Assembly (NCBI GenBank): GCA_900548205.1
Contig: URJS01000003.1
Coordinates: 14,409 to 78,408 of the forward strand
DNA from: an uncultured Roseburia sp.
Lineage (GTDB): Bacteria; Bacillota; Clostridia; Lachnospirales; Lachnospiraceae
DNA length: 64,000 bases
Direction of reading: 5' to 3'
Every line of letters starts with the position of its first letter. Position 1 is the first letter of the stretch. Of this stretch, positions 25,816-34,363 are shown piece by piece. The position numbers were made by a program, and so were the translations under genes. A model generated the notes under the pieces. The model was not told the origin of the DNA and did not search any database. It worked only from the letters and a program-made list of their open reading frames with translations.

Positions 25816-26637
25816 ATGAGGATTTTGGCGATTTTTACCTGTTTTAACCGGAGGGATTTGACGGAGCGGAGTATCCGTACACTGCGGGAGAATCAGGAGG
25901 TAATCTTTGATTATGTCGTGGTAAATGATGGGAGCACGGACGGAACAGCAGAAATGCTGGCAGCCCAGCCGGAGCAGATCGACGTAGTCAATGGCGATGG
26001 CGGACTGTTCTGGAATCGCGGTATGTATGAGGCGATCGAGCACACGAAAAAGCATCATCCCGATTACGATTATTATATGCTGATGAACGACGACACAAAA
26101 TTTTTTCCGGGCGTCTTTGATGAGATGCTTGCATCCTTAAAAGGGGATACGGTGATGGTCGGAGCAATCTGCAACGAGGACGGCAGTCTAAGCTACGGCG
26201 GCATCAAATATACAAAGGGCATCAAGTATAAAAAATACGGACCGGGGGAGCAGGAGCTTTGCTTTGACACGTTCAATGCCAACTGTGCCGTGATCCCGCA
26301 TGATATTTTTATGCAGGTGGGGATCGACCCGTTCTATCAGCACAGCATCGGCGATTTTGATTACGGCTTGCAGATCAGCAAAAAGGGATATGTGATCCGT
26401 GTGTTTGAAAAATATGTGGGCGAGTGCAATGACAATACCTTACAGCGGACCTGGCAGGATGAGAGCCTTCCGAGAATGGAGCGCATCCGGCTTAAAGAGA
26501 GCAGAAAGGGATTGCCGTTTGCGGACTGGTTTCATTTTCTGCGGAAAAATTTCGGGCTGGGAACGGCGATTGTCCGTTCGATGACGCCGTACATCCGTAT
26601 TTTGCTCGGAACAAAGACGAGATATTCAGGGGCATAG
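25816..26637 (+). CDS. Glycosyltransferase family 2
   Basis: GT-A inverting transferase of 273 residues. It shows AIFTCFNRRDLTERSIRTL, VVNDGSTDGTAEML, the nucleotide/metal site in YMLMNDDTKFFPG and a helix with GDFDYGLQISKKGY toward the end of the catalytic domain. The phrase GDGGLFWNRGMYEAIEH matches rhamnosyltransferase-like GT2 enzymes of capsule loci. An AAGGAG site is at 25803-25808. No membrane helix is apparent, so it acts at the cytoplasmic face. Rhamnosyl specificity is possible given the complete dTDP-rhamnose pathway but is not shown. Confidence 0.88.
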   Translation: MRILAIFTCFNRRDLTERSIRTLRENQEVIFDYVVVNDGSTDGTAEMLAAQPEQIDVVNGDGGLFWNRGMYEAIEHTKKHHPDYDYYMLMNDDTKFFPGVFDEMLASLKGDTVMVGAICNEDGSLSYGGIKYTKGIKYKKYGPGEQELCFDTFNANCAVIPHDIFMQVGIDPFYQHSIGDFDYGLQISKKGYVIRVFEKYVGECNDNTLQRTWQDESLPRMERIRLKESRKGLPFADWFHFLRKNFGLGTAIVRSMTPYIRILLGTKTRYSGA

Positions 26638-26642
26638 AAATG

Positions 26643-26651
26643 TGCTATACT
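26643..26651 (+). promoter_or_regulatory. Extended -10 promoter before the ACP gene
   Basis: TGCTATACT is an extended -10 element about 50 bases before the ACP start. The -35 position, TATTCA (26623-26628, 17 bases away), is poor, as is common with extended -10 promoters. It would let the ACP-FkbH-acyltransferase module be expressed separately from the upstream glycosyltransferases. Confidence 0.45.
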
Positions 26652-26699
26652 GTGGAGAGAAAACAAAAATAAAGGCGGATGCTTGAAATGGAGGAAAAT

Positions 26700-26912
26700 A
26701 TGGAAGAATTTTTAGGCTTTATGGCAGAAATACTTGAGACGGATCAGGAGAAGCTGACGCTTGAGACAACGCAGGAGGAGGTAGAGACATGGGATTCTCT
26801 CATGCAGCTGCGTCTTGTTGGTGAGGTGGAGGCAAAATACGGCGTGACGATCCCGATGGATGCTGTCTCGACGATCACAACGCTCGGCGGTTTTTATCAG
26901 TTTGTAAAGTAA
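26700..26912 (+). CDS. Acyl carrier protein
   Basis: Small acidic carrier of 70 residues. The ATG at 26700 is preferred because GGAGG (26690-26694) lies five bases upstream; in-frame ATGs at 26679 and 26688 would lengthen it slightly. The phosphopantetheine attachment serine is Ser33 in ETWDSLMQLRLVGEVE, followed by the usual helix III and a short C-terminal helix. It is followed 23 bases later by an FkbH-like protein, the known partner that loads a glyceryl unit onto a dedicated ACP. No fatty-acid or polyketide genes are present, so a decoration role for the glycan is the simplest reading. Confidence 0.88.
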   Translation: MEEFLGFMAEILETDQEKLTLETTQEEVETWDSLMQLRLVGEVEAKYGVTIPMDAVSTITTLGGFYQFVK

Positions 26913-26935
26913 CACGGGAAAGGTTTGGGTGCAAG

Positions 26936-28588
26936 ATGAGAATTTCGGTTCTGTCGAATGTGAATCTGGATATGCTGTCCGGACTTTTGAAAAAAGAACA
27001 TGAAATATTTCAGACGGAGGGCTATGGCGGGTGGATCACCTATGCGCTTAAGCCGGATGCACGGTTGCTGGCGTTTGCGCCGGAGTGCATCCTCCTGCTG
27101 CTTGAGGGAAACGAGCTTCTTGGAAGCTGCGCCTCATGGGAGGCGGTGAAGGAGCAGCTGGCGCAGACGGAGGTCTATGTAAAAAAGCTGGCAGAGCATT
27201 ATCCGGGCAGCCATCTTTTTGTATCGACGATCGACGTGAGACAGGAGCGGATCCGAGAGAGGGACGGCGCGGATTTTAGTCTGCGCGCCTCTGCGGCTTG
27301 GGATGAGCAGCTGACGCGTCTTGCGGAGGAAAACGATGGCGTCCATCGCCTGGAGCTGCGGGATTTTATCGAGAATTACGGAAGAAAATCATTTTATTCC
27401 GAAAAGTTTTGGTACATGGGCTCGATCCCGTATGAGATGAAAGCGCTGCACGCGCTGGCGGGCGAGATCGGACGAACGGTAAGCAAATTAAAGGCTGTGC
27501 GCAAAAAGGTGCTTGTCTTAGATCTGGATAATACGCTCTGGGGCGGCGTTTTAGGGGAGGACGGCATGGAGGGGATCTGTCTTGACGCTGCACATCAGGG
27601 GGCGATCTATCGGGACGCACAGCGGGAGATCAAGAAAATGCAAACGCAGGGTGTGCTTCTTGCGATTGCGTCCAAAAATAATAGCGAGGACGTCCGTGCC
27701 GTCCTTCGGGAGCATCCGCATATGATCTTAAGGGAGGATGATTTTGCCGCTATTTATGCAGACTGGAATCCGAAGTGGGACAATGTAAGGCGGATGGCGG
27801 AGGAGCTTAATCTTGGTCTAGACGCCTTTGTCTTTGTGGATGATAACGAGGCGGAGCGCGAGGGAATGAAGATCCATGCGCCGCAGGTAGCGGTTGTTGA
27901 TTTTCCGTCGGATATTACAAGGCTGGCAGATTGTATGCGTGAGGTTTATGAGGAATATTTCTGGAGCTTTCGTCTGACGAGGGAGGATATGGAGAAGACG
28001 GTGCAGTACCGGCAGGAGAAGCTGCGCCGCAGCGAGCAGCAGGCGGCGGCTTCCTACGAGGAGTATTTAAAGTCGCTTCAGATAAATATCCGTCTTGCAG
28101 AGGTGACAGAGGAAACCAAAGCGCGCGCCGTGCAGCTGATGAACAAGACAAACCAGTTTAACGTCTGCACCTTGCGCATGGATGAGCTCCAGCTTGAGCA
28201 GTATCAGAGAGAGCAAAACGGCCGGCTTTTGATGGCGGAGGTTTCCGATAAGTACGGCAGCAGCGGCTGGGTGGCTGAATTTTTATATCATATCGATAAG
28301 ACGACCGCCGTTGTTGATAATTTCCTGATGAGCTGCCGCGTGATGGGACGATGCATTGAGGATGTGATCGTCGAGGAGATCCTTAGAAAGCTTTTTACGC
28401 AGGGCGTGACAGACGTGCGTGCCTTTTATCATAAGACAGCAAAGAATCAGCCGGTAGAGCATCTGTGGGATGCACTTGGATTTGTATGTGTGAGCGAGGA
28501 TGAGAACGCGAAGGAATATGCGCTGACTCTGGAGGAGTACAGGCAGAGAGAGAAAAAAGAGACGCTGCACGCGATTGTGTGGGAGTAG
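26936..28588 (+). CDS. FkbH-like HAD-family glyceryl transferase/phosphatase
   Basis: Protein of 550 residues. Central HAD domain (about 185-330): VLVLDLDNTLWGG with the nucleophile Asp, IASKNNSEDV as motif II/III region and FVFVDDNEAEREGM as the metal-binding motif IV. An N-terminal region (1-180) and a C-terminal GNAT-like region (from about 390, with NKTNQFNVCTLRM and RVMGRCIEDVIVE) complete the FkbH layout. Characterised FkbH proteins take 1,3-bisphosphoglycerate, remove phosphate and load D-glyceryl on an ACP for polyketides such as FK520. Here the partner ACP is directly upstream and a hexapeptide acyltransferase directly downstream, so glyceroyl-ACP as an acyl donor for the surface glycan is inferred. 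Confidence 0.88.
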   Translation: MRISVLSNVNLDMLSGLLKKEHEIFQTEGYGGWITYALKPDARLLAFAPECILLLLEGNELLGSCASWEAVKEQLAQTEVYVKKLAEHYPGSHLFVSTIDVRQERIRERDGADFSLRASAAWDEQLTRLAEENDGVHRLELRDFIENYGRKSFYSEKFWYMGSIPYEMKALHALAGEIGRTVSKLKAVRKKVLVLDLDNTLWGGVLGEDGMEGICLDAAHQGAIYRDAQREIKKMQTQGVLLAIASKNNSEDVRAVLREHPHMILREDDFAAIYADWNPKWDNVRRMAEELNLGLDAFVFVDDNEAEREGMKIHAPQVAVVDFPSDITRLADCMREVYEEYFWSFRLTREDMEKTVQYRQEKLRRSEQQAAASYEEYLKSLQINIRLAEVTEETKARAVQLMNKTNQFNVCTLRMDELQLEQYQREQNGRLLMAEVSDKYGSSGWVAEFLYHIDKTTAVVDNFLMSCRVMGRCIEDVIVEEILRKLFTQGVTDVRAFYHKTAKNQPVEHLWDALGFVCVSEDENAKEYALTLEEYRQREKKETLHAIVWE

Positions 28589-28614
28589 CTTTGGGGCGTT
28601 AGAATGGAGGAAAT

Positions 28615-29178
28615 ATGGCGGAAAGCTTTTATACGGACGAGGAGTTAAAGGAGCTTGGATTTGCACATGTCGGCCATGATGTAAAAATCAGCCGGAAGGC
28701 GAGTATCTACGGGGCTGCGCAGATGCACATCGGCAATCATGTGAGAATTGATGATTTCTGCGTGCTCAGCGGAAAGCTTACGATTGGAAATTATGTGCAT
28801 GTGGCAGTTTCGACTGTCTTGTTTGGAGGAGCGGCGGGCATTACGTTTGAGGATTATACGGGAATTTCCTCCCGCTGCGGCGTGTATGCGACAACGGATG
28901 ATTATTCCGGTGAGTTTATGACGAATCCGACCGTTCCGGAGGAGTTTACGCATGTGATCGAGGCGCCGGTGGTGATCGGGAAGCATTCGATCATCGGAAC
29001 CGGCTCCACGATCCTGCAGGGCGTTACGATTGCGGAGGGCTGCGCTCTGTGTGCGATGACACTGGCAACAAGAGATACGAAGCCGTGGGGCATTTATATG
29101 GGCTATCAGTGCGTGCGTATCAAGGAGCGGAGTCAGGCGCTTTTGGAGATGGATATCAGGAAGCTGGAAGAAGCTTAG
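28615..29178 (+). CDS. Left-handed beta-helix acyltransferase (WbbJ/LacA-like)
   Basis: Protein of 187 residues with hexapeptide repeats: successive ISRKASIYGAAQMHIGNHVRIDDFCVLSG and the late VIGKHSIIGTGSTILQGVTIAEGCALCAM form the coils of a trimeric left-handed beta-helix. The loop YATTDDYSGEFMTNP and the end turn TLATRDTKPWGIYMG resemble sugar O-acetyltransferases. It follows the FkbH gene by 26 bases behind GGAGG. It may use acetyl-CoA like most relatives, or take an acyl group from the neighbouring ACP; context supports the second, sequence alone does not decide. Confidence 0.85.
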   Translation: MAESFYTDEELKELGFAHVGHDVKISRKASIYGAAQMHIGNHVRIDDFCVLSGKLTIGNYVHVAVSTVLFGGAAGITFEDYTGISSRCGVYATTDDYSGEFMTNPTVPEEFTHVIEAPVVIGKHSIIGTGSTILQGVTIAEGCALCAMTLATRDTKPWGIYMGYQCVRIKERSQALLEMDIRKLEEA

Positions 29179-29186
29179 GAGTTGGC

Positions 29187-30125
29187 ATGGGAACGATCGG
29201 TTTTGTGATTTTAAATTATCAGGCATACGAGGAGGCGGCTGCCTGCGCGGCGTCGATCCTAAAGACGCAGACTTATCCCGACATTCAGATCGTGATTGTT
29301 GACAACGGTTCGGGAAATGACAGCGTGGAGCAGTTAAAGGCGCACTTTGGCGGCGAGGGACGGGTACACATCATCGCGGCGGAGAAGAATCTGGGGTTCG
29401 CGCAGGGAAATAATCTGGGAATCGCCTATGCGAGAGAGCATTTTTCGCCGGATTTTCTTGTGGCGGCAAACAGTGATATTATTTTTGAACAGCCGGATTA
29501 TTGTCAGAAGCTGTTTGAGATTTATCGCAGGAAACCGTTTGCGGTTTTGGGAGGCGATATTATTGACGCAAGCCGTACCCAGCATTTTAATCCGGTGGCA
29601 AGGGAGCGTGTCTACACAATCCCTTATATGGGAAAGCAGGCGCTGGTATCGGAACTTAAGGCGTGGATGTTTCGCGCGATCAAGTTGTTTCATCTGAAAA
29701 AAGCGGTGGCGGGACACTATGGGATTGCTGCAAATGAAGCGGGCGCGGATGTGTGCGGCGGCGGAAAGAATCTTACGACACGCGAGGTGGAGGGAAGGTC
29801 TGTGGCGGCGGATGTACGGATTGACGAGGAGCTTTCTGACGTGCTGCTCCACGGCTGCTGTCTTGTGTTTTCGCGAGATTTTTTTGCGGAGCTTGACGGG
29901 TTCTGGCAGGAGACGTTTTTATATGCCGAGGAAGAAATTCTTTATTATCTGGCAAGGAAAAAAGGTCTTCGGCTGCTCTATTCGCCGGAGGTGACGTGTA
30001 TGCACAAGGAGGCGGTGACGACAAAGCAGCTCTATCAGGATTTTTGCGACGCTAAGATTTTTTATTTTTCCAATGTGGCAAGGTCATATCGGAAGTTTTT
30101 GAAATTGATGAGAGAATATGAGTAA
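29187..30125 (+). CDS. Glycosyltransferase family 2 (rhamnosyltransferase-like)
   Basis: GT-A transferase of 312 residues. The ATG at 29187 has AGGAG six bases upstream, overlapping the previous stop, and opens into GFVILNYQAYEEAAAC; the frame further left is the acyltransferase gene read out of phase. IVDNGSGNDSVEQL and EKNLGFAQGNNLGIAYA are the standard donor-binding phrases, and VAANSDIIFEQPD holds the acidic metal site. HGCCLVFSRDFFAELDGF and YAEEEILYYLARKKG are the acceptor-side motifs of WbbL-like rhamnosyltransferases. It overlaps the following GT gene by 8 bases. Sugar specificity is suggested, not proven. Confidence 0.88.
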   Translation: MGTIGFVILNYQAYEEAAACAASILKTQTYPDIQIVIVDNGSGNDSVEQLKAHFGGEGRVHIIAAEKNLGFAQGNNLGIAYAREHFSPDFLVAANSDIIFEQPDYCQKLFEIYRRKPFAVLGGDIIDASRTQHFNPVARERVYTIPYMGKQALVSELKAWMFRAIKLFHLKKAVAGHYGIAANEAGADVCGGGKNLTTREVEGRSVAADVRIDEELSDVLLHGCCLVFSRDFFAELDGFWQETFLYAEEEILYYLARKKGLRLLYSPEVTCMHKEAVTTKQLYQDFCDAKIFYFSNVARSYRKFLKLMREYE

Positions 30126-30915
30126 AAGAGAAGAAGCATTTGTTACGATTGTCTGCTGCTACAATGACAGCGGACAATATGAGGCGTTTTGTGCCTCATT
30201 GGAAAAGCAGGAAATCGCATACGAGCTTTTGGGGATCGATAACCGCGGGCAGCAGTTTTCCTCCTGCAGCAGTGCGCTAAATTCCGTGCTGCCAAAGATC
30301 AGGACAGAGTATGTGATCTATTCGCATCAGGATATACGCCTGCCAAAGGAGGATATGCTCTCGCAGTTTGTGGAGTATGTAAGGCAGGTTGGACCGGACG
30401 ATATTGTCGGCGTTGCGGGGGCTGCGGAGGTTGAAAATCTGGTGGCTGGCGTTGTCGGAGATCGGGCGGGAACCTGTGTGCTGTCCTATATCCTGCACGG
30501 AAAAAACCGTTCCTGTCCGGGAGAATGGGAGTTTTGTCAGATTGCGCCATGTGATACGGTTGATGAATGTTTTTTCGGGGGACGGACAAGCGCGTTTTTG
30601 AAAGAGCCGTTTGACGAAAAGCTGTGTGACAGCTGGCATCTGTATGCGGTGGAGCGCTGTCTGCGTGCAAGGCTTTTGGGAAACAGGGTATGGGTGTGCA
30701 GGCTGCCGCTCATCCATGAATCCGGCGGGCATATCGACCATTCCTATAATGTGGGATTGCGCAGGCTTGCGGCGCATTATGATAAGCGCGGGAGAGCGGG
30801 AGAGCACAGGATTTCAATCATCCGAACGGTGTGCGGAACGGTGCGAACGGACTGGCTGCACCGGAATTTGTTTTACTGGAAAAGAGAATTGCTGTTTTTG
30901 CTGCATCGCATGTAG
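30118..30915 (+). CDS. Glycosyltransferase of the GT2 Glyco_tranf_2_5 type
   Basis: Protein of 265 residues with a reduced GT-A fold: TIVCCYNDSGQYEAFCASLEKQ, LLGIDNRGQQFSSCSSALN and the metal site replaced by YVIYSHQDIRLP, where a His-Gln-Asp stands for the usual DxD. CFFGGRTSAFLKEPFDEKLCDSWHLYAVERCLRAR is the late catalytic region. This subgroup occurs widely in capsule and protein-glycosylation loci. It is translationally coupled to the previous GT2 gene, and both precede the flippase gene, so the two probably complete the same repeat unit. Confidence 0.8.
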   Translation: MSKREEAFVTIVCCYNDSGQYEAFCASLEKQEIAYELLGIDNRGQQFSSCSSALNSVLPKIRTEYVIYSHQDIRLPKEDMLSQFVEYVRQVGPDDIVGVAGAAEVENLVAGVVGDRAGTCVLSYILHGKNRSCPGEWEFCQIAPCDTVDECFFGGRTSAFLKEPFDEKLCDSWHLYAVERCLRARLLGNRVWVCRLPLIHESGGHIDHSYNVGLRRLAAHYDKRGRAGEHRISIIRTVCGTVRTDWLHRNLFYWKRELLFLLHRM

Positions 30916-30951
30916 ATGCACGGGCGCAGTGCATGAAAGCGGGAACGAGAG

Positions 30952-32433
30952 ATGGGAAAGAAATCATTGGTAAAAAATTCAATCTTCAACATGGCGTATA
31001 AGGGCTTTACAGCCCTTTTCCCGTTGGTGACAACCTCCTATATTTCGCATGTGCTGCTGCCGGAGGGCGTCGGAAAGGTGGCGTATGCCAATACGATCGT
31101 GGCGTATTTTGTTCTGCTCGCATCGCTTGGACTGCCAAGCTATGGCGTGAAAGCGATCGCGCAGAATGATGAGACGAAGGAGCAGAGAAGCCGTACGTTC
31201 TTTGAATTGTTTTTTATCAATCTGGCAGCGACGCTTTTGTGTATTGCGGCATATTATGTGTTCGTCACTTATTTTCCGCACTTTGCGGACCGCAGAGAGC
31301 TCTTTTGGGTGATGGGGCTTTTGCTGATCCTTAATATTTTTAATATCGACTGGTTTTATCAGGGCATGGAGGAGTATACCTACATTGCGACAAGAAGCTT
31401 TGTCGTAAAGATCGCATCGTTTGTGCTGATGCTTCTGTTTGTAAAGGACAGCGGGGATTACCTGATCTATGCGTTTATTCTCTGTCTTGCGACTGCCGGA
31501 AACAATCTGCTCAATGCGTTCCAGCTGCGCAAATATGTTACGCTTTCCGTACTTTTTACGAAAAAGAACGGAAAGCAGACACAGAGCGGAAGGGGGATGG
31601 GGCAGCATCTGCGTCCGGTATTTATTTTGCTTGCGTCAACGATCGCGACAGAGGTTTATACCATGCTGGATACGGTGATGCTTGAATATTATCACGGTGA
31701 TGTTTCTGTCGGGTATTACTCCAATGCAGTTAAGATCGTGCGCATGACCTATACCGTAGTCATCGCGCTTGTGGCGGTCTTTTATCCGCGCATCAGTATG
31801 TATTATAAACAGGGTCGGCAGGAGGCGTGTAATGAACTGCTTAGCCGGGGGACGCAGATTTTGCTGCTGCTCGCCCTGCCTTGTACAGTCGGGCTTTTGC
31901 TGACGGCGGATCAGATCGTCCCTCTGCTTTTCGGAGAGGCGTTTTTGCCGGCAGTTGGAACGCTTCGGATTCTTGCCATTCTGGTGCTCGTGTTTTCGAT
32001 TGCTTATTTTTTGGGGCATATTGTTTTGACGGCAACCGGAAGGGAGCGTATGATTTTGCGTGCCACGGTCGCGGGTGCAGTCATCAATACAGCGGCAAAT
32101 TTCCTGTTGATCCCAAGACTTCGGCAGGACGGAGCGGCGGCGGCGTCCGTGCTTTCCGAGCTTACGGTGACTGCGCTTCTTCTGTGGTATGCAAAGGATT
32201 GCTATACGATCCGCGTGGGCCGCAATTATCTGTGGAGCACGGGCGCAGCGCTTCTTGTCATGGCAGGTGTGGTGCTTGGGATGTCCGCGCTTTTTCGGGG
32301 CATGTCCGGCGGTGTGCTGCTTGTGATCGCAGCGGGAGCCGTCTGCTATGTTGTTTGTCTGCTGCTGTTTCGCAACGAGCTTTTGATGGAGCTGATCCAA
32401 AAGCTTAAGATGCATAAGGCGGGCAGGGGATAA
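30952..32433 (+). CDS. Wzx-type lipid-linked oligosaccharide flippase
   Basis: Polytopic protein of 493 residues with about fourteen hydrophobic segments, of the MOP/polysaccharide-transport family. The N-terminus KNSIFNMAYKGFTALFPLVTTSYISH and the phrase LPEGVGKVAYANTIVAYFVLLASLGLPSYG are characteristic. FYQGMEEYTYIATRSFVVKI lies between helices 4 and 5, and a cytoplasmic loop with KKNGKQTQSGRGMG is near the middle. It should flip completed lipid-linked repeat units outward for the Wzy-like polymerase at 19120. Its presence with two ABC exporters means more than one assembly route is encoded. Confidence 0.92.
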   Translation: MGKKSLVKNSIFNMAYKGFTALFPLVTTSYISHVLLPEGVGKVAYANTIVAYFVLLASLGLPSYGVKAIAQNDETKEQRSRTFFELFFINLAATLLCIAAYYVFVTYFPHFADRRELFWVMGLLLILNIFNIDWFYQGMEEYTYIATRSFVVKIASFVLMLLFVKDSGDYLIYAFILCLATAGNNLLNAFQLRKYVTLSVLFTKKNGKQTQSGRGMGQHLRPVFILLASTIATEVYTMLDTVMLEYYHGDVSVGYYSNAVKIVRMTYTVVIALVAVFYPRISMYYKQGRQEACNELLSRGTQILLLLALPCTVGLLLTADQIVPLLFGEAFLPAVGTLRILAILVLVFSIAYFLGHIVLTATGRERMILRATVAGAVINTAANFLLIPRLRQDGAAAASVLSELTVTALLLWYAKDCYTIRVGRNYLWSTGAALLVMAGVVLGMSALFRGMSGGVLLVIAAGAVCYVVCLLLFRNELLMELIQKLKMHKAGRG

Positions 32434-32436
32434 CGT

Positions 32437-32465
32437 TTGCAGAGAGAACAGAGAAATGGTATCAT
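32437..32465 (+). promoter_or_regulatory. Possible promoter before split pair 2
   Basis: TTGCAG (32437-32442) and TATCAT (32460-32465) lie 17 bases apart in the 58-base gap after the flippase gene. The -10 is good and the -35 is only half matched. It could drive the two tandem split membrane pairs as one unit. Confidence 0.35.
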
Positions 32466-32491
32466 TTGAGGACTATAAGTGAGGTGATGAG

Positions 32492-33517
32492 ATGAATTCG
32501 GCGATCGGGACAGTCGTTGTGCTGTTCATACTGGGCGTTTTGTTTTTCTTGACAGGTCATTGTTTTTGCGGCGTTTTTCACAGAAAGGAGCGCCCCTCGT
32601 TTCAGCTGCTGGTCGGAGCAGTCGTGTTTTTTGCCGTTTTTTCGTTGATCGAGCTTCCGGCGGAGAAGCTTAAGCTTCCCTTTCATATGCTTGTGTATCT
32701 GGAGCTTGCCGCTTTTGCGGCAGTGCTCTTTTGGTGCGTTCGCTTTTGCTGGAAGGAAGAGATGCTTGGAAAAAAAAGGGAATGGGTACAGATAGATGCA
32801 GTCACATTGGCGCTGCTCCTGCTCATTGGGCTGCAGGTGATCTACGGAATGAACAACGGCATCCGGATCAACGGCTTTGACACCTCCTACTATAACGGAC
32901 ATGCCATCAACGCGCTTTACACCGACACAATGTATCAGTACAGCGCGCGGTCGGGAGAGTTTATCGGCTCCGAGAGCTATGTGCACGACGGTTATCCGAT
33001 GCTGATCGCTTTTTTGTCAAAAATCTTTTGGATGCACCCGTTGGTGATGACAAACAGGGTTCTTGCCTGTGTGGAGATCATTCTAATGAATCTGGTCGTG
33101 TATGAGATTGCATATCGGTTGTCAAACGGAAACCGGAGAATTGGAAACTGGACGGTCGGACTTCATGCGGGGATCAGCATTTTCTGTTATCAATTTGACG
33201 AGGGACGCGGGTTTTATCTGTGGCAGAGGACGGCAGAGTCAAAGTCTATGCTGGCAAATCTTTATCTGCCGCTTGCGCTGCTTGTGCTTGTTTTGCTGGC
33301 GAAGGAGATGGGCGGGCGATATTATTGGGCGCTGCTTGCGCTTGTCTTTTTTACAGGCGCTTCGCTGTCGATCAGCGGGATTTTTATTTTGTGCGTCATG
33401 ATCGGCGGTGGTCTGCTTGCGCTTCTTTGCTATCAGCGGCGCTGGCAGTATTGGGTTCGTGCGGCGCTTTGTATGCTGCCGGGAATGCTGGTCGGTATCA
33501 TCAGGCTGTTGTTGTAG
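32492..33517 (+). CDS. Membrane protein, first half of split GT-C-like pair 2
   Basis: Polytopic protein of 341 residues with about nine hydrophobic segments. An external loop carries GFDTSYYNGHAINALYTDTMYQYSARSGEF, broken here at the DTMY core that it shares with the proteins at 17208 and 34364. Further shared phrases are MHPLVMTNRVLACVEI after the loop and WQRTAESKSMLANLYLPL in the fifth to sixth helix region. The second-half gene follows after 19 bases with its own start and ribosome site. Likely an extracytoplasmic sugar-modifying membrane enzyme, by analogy with GT-C proteins; substrate unknown. Confidence 0.68.
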   Translation: MNSAIGTVVVLFILGVLFFLTGHCFCGVFHRKERPSFQLLVGAVVFFAVFSLIELPAEKLKLPFHMLVYLELAAFAAVLFWCVRFCWKEEMLGKKREWVQIDAVTLALLLLIGLQVIYGMNNGIRINGFDTSYYNGHAINALYTDTMYQYSARSGEFIGSESYVHDGYPMLIAFLSKIFWMHPLVMTNRVLACVEIILMNLVVYEIAYRLSNGNRRIGNWTVGLHAGISIFCYQFDEGRGFYLWQRTAESKSMLANLYLPLALLVLVLLAKEMGGRYYWALLALVFFTGASLSISGIFILCVMIGGGLLALLCYQRRWQYWVRAALCMLPGMLVGIIRLLL

Positions 33518-33536
33518 ATGTGAGGATAGAGGCAAT

Positions 33537-34349
33537 ATGCAGGAAATGGATTGGAATCTTGAGCTTTACAGGGGTATTTTTACAAATTATTGGGAGTACG
33601 GACTGTTTTTCGTGATTTATCTGGGCGGTCTGCTCTATGTGGTATATCAGAGGGACGCGCTCATGAAGCGGGTGTTTGTGATGCCGTTTTTGATTTTTTT
33701 ATTTACGGTCTTTAACCCGTTTGTGGTGGAGCCGGTTCTTAGAAATGCAGCGGATTTCAGAGACCGCTACAGCCGGTTTTTCTGGATGCTTCCGGCAGAG
33801 ATTTTAAGCGCTTATCTGCTTGCCTGTCTGATTGAACGGCAAAAGGACGGACGGCAGAAAACGGCTGCCGTTCTCTTGATCGTCTGTCTGCTTTTTTTGA
33901 GCGGCGGCAGTGCGACAGGTCTGCAGCTTGATGATAACATTTATAAAATCGATGATCAGGTGATCGAGGTCGCAGAGCTGATCGGGGAGCATGCAGAAAA
34001 CGAGCGGCCGGTCGTTTTTTATGATGAGGAGCTCTACTACTGGATCCGGCAGTATGACGCATCCCTGATCGCGGCGGTAAATGCGGGGGAAATGCAGCTG
34101 TACCGCTGGGTCGTAAAGGAGGACATCGATCCAAACGAGCAGTATGAGAGCGAAGGGCGTGCGCTCTCCATGTTTGTGCGGGGCGTGGAGGTAGAGCCGG
34201 AGACGGTAAATCGGGCGATCGAAACCCGGGAGGTAGATTTTTTTGTGCGCAATACCGGGTTTTATTCCGAGGAATATCTAAAGCAGTTAAATATCGAGTA
34301 TGTAGACAGCGTCGACGGATATGAGCTGTATCGCTGTATACACGGTTAA
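33537..34349 (+). CDS. Membrane protein, second half of split GT-C-like pair 2
   Basis: Protein of 270 residues from the ATG at 33537, which has AGAGG five bases upstream; the frame is open 43 codons further left, but those overlap the partner gene and read as cysteine-rich nonsense. Helices near the N-terminus include LFTVFNPFVVEPV and RYSRFFWMLPAEILSAYLL, matching the NP and WMLP positions of the proteins at 18317 and 35328. The soluble domain contains VVFYDEELYYWIRQYDASLIAAVN and ends VDSVDGYELYRCIHG. It probably pairs with the 32492 product. Confidence 0.66.
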   Translation: MQEMDWNLELYRGIFTNYWEYGLFFVIYLGGLLYVVYQRDALMKRVFVMPFLIFLFTVFNPFVVEPVLRNAADFRDRYSRFFWMLPAEILSAYLLACLIERQKDGRQKTAAVLLIVCLLFLSGGSATGLQLDDNIYKIDDQVIEVAELIGEHAENERPVVFYDEELYYWIRQYDASLIAAVNAGEMQLYRWVVKEDIDPNEQYESEGRALSMFVRGVEVEPETVNRAIETREVDFFVRNTGFYSEEYLKQLNIEYVDSVDGYELYRCIHG

Positions 34350-34363
34350 GGAGGAGAAGGAAG

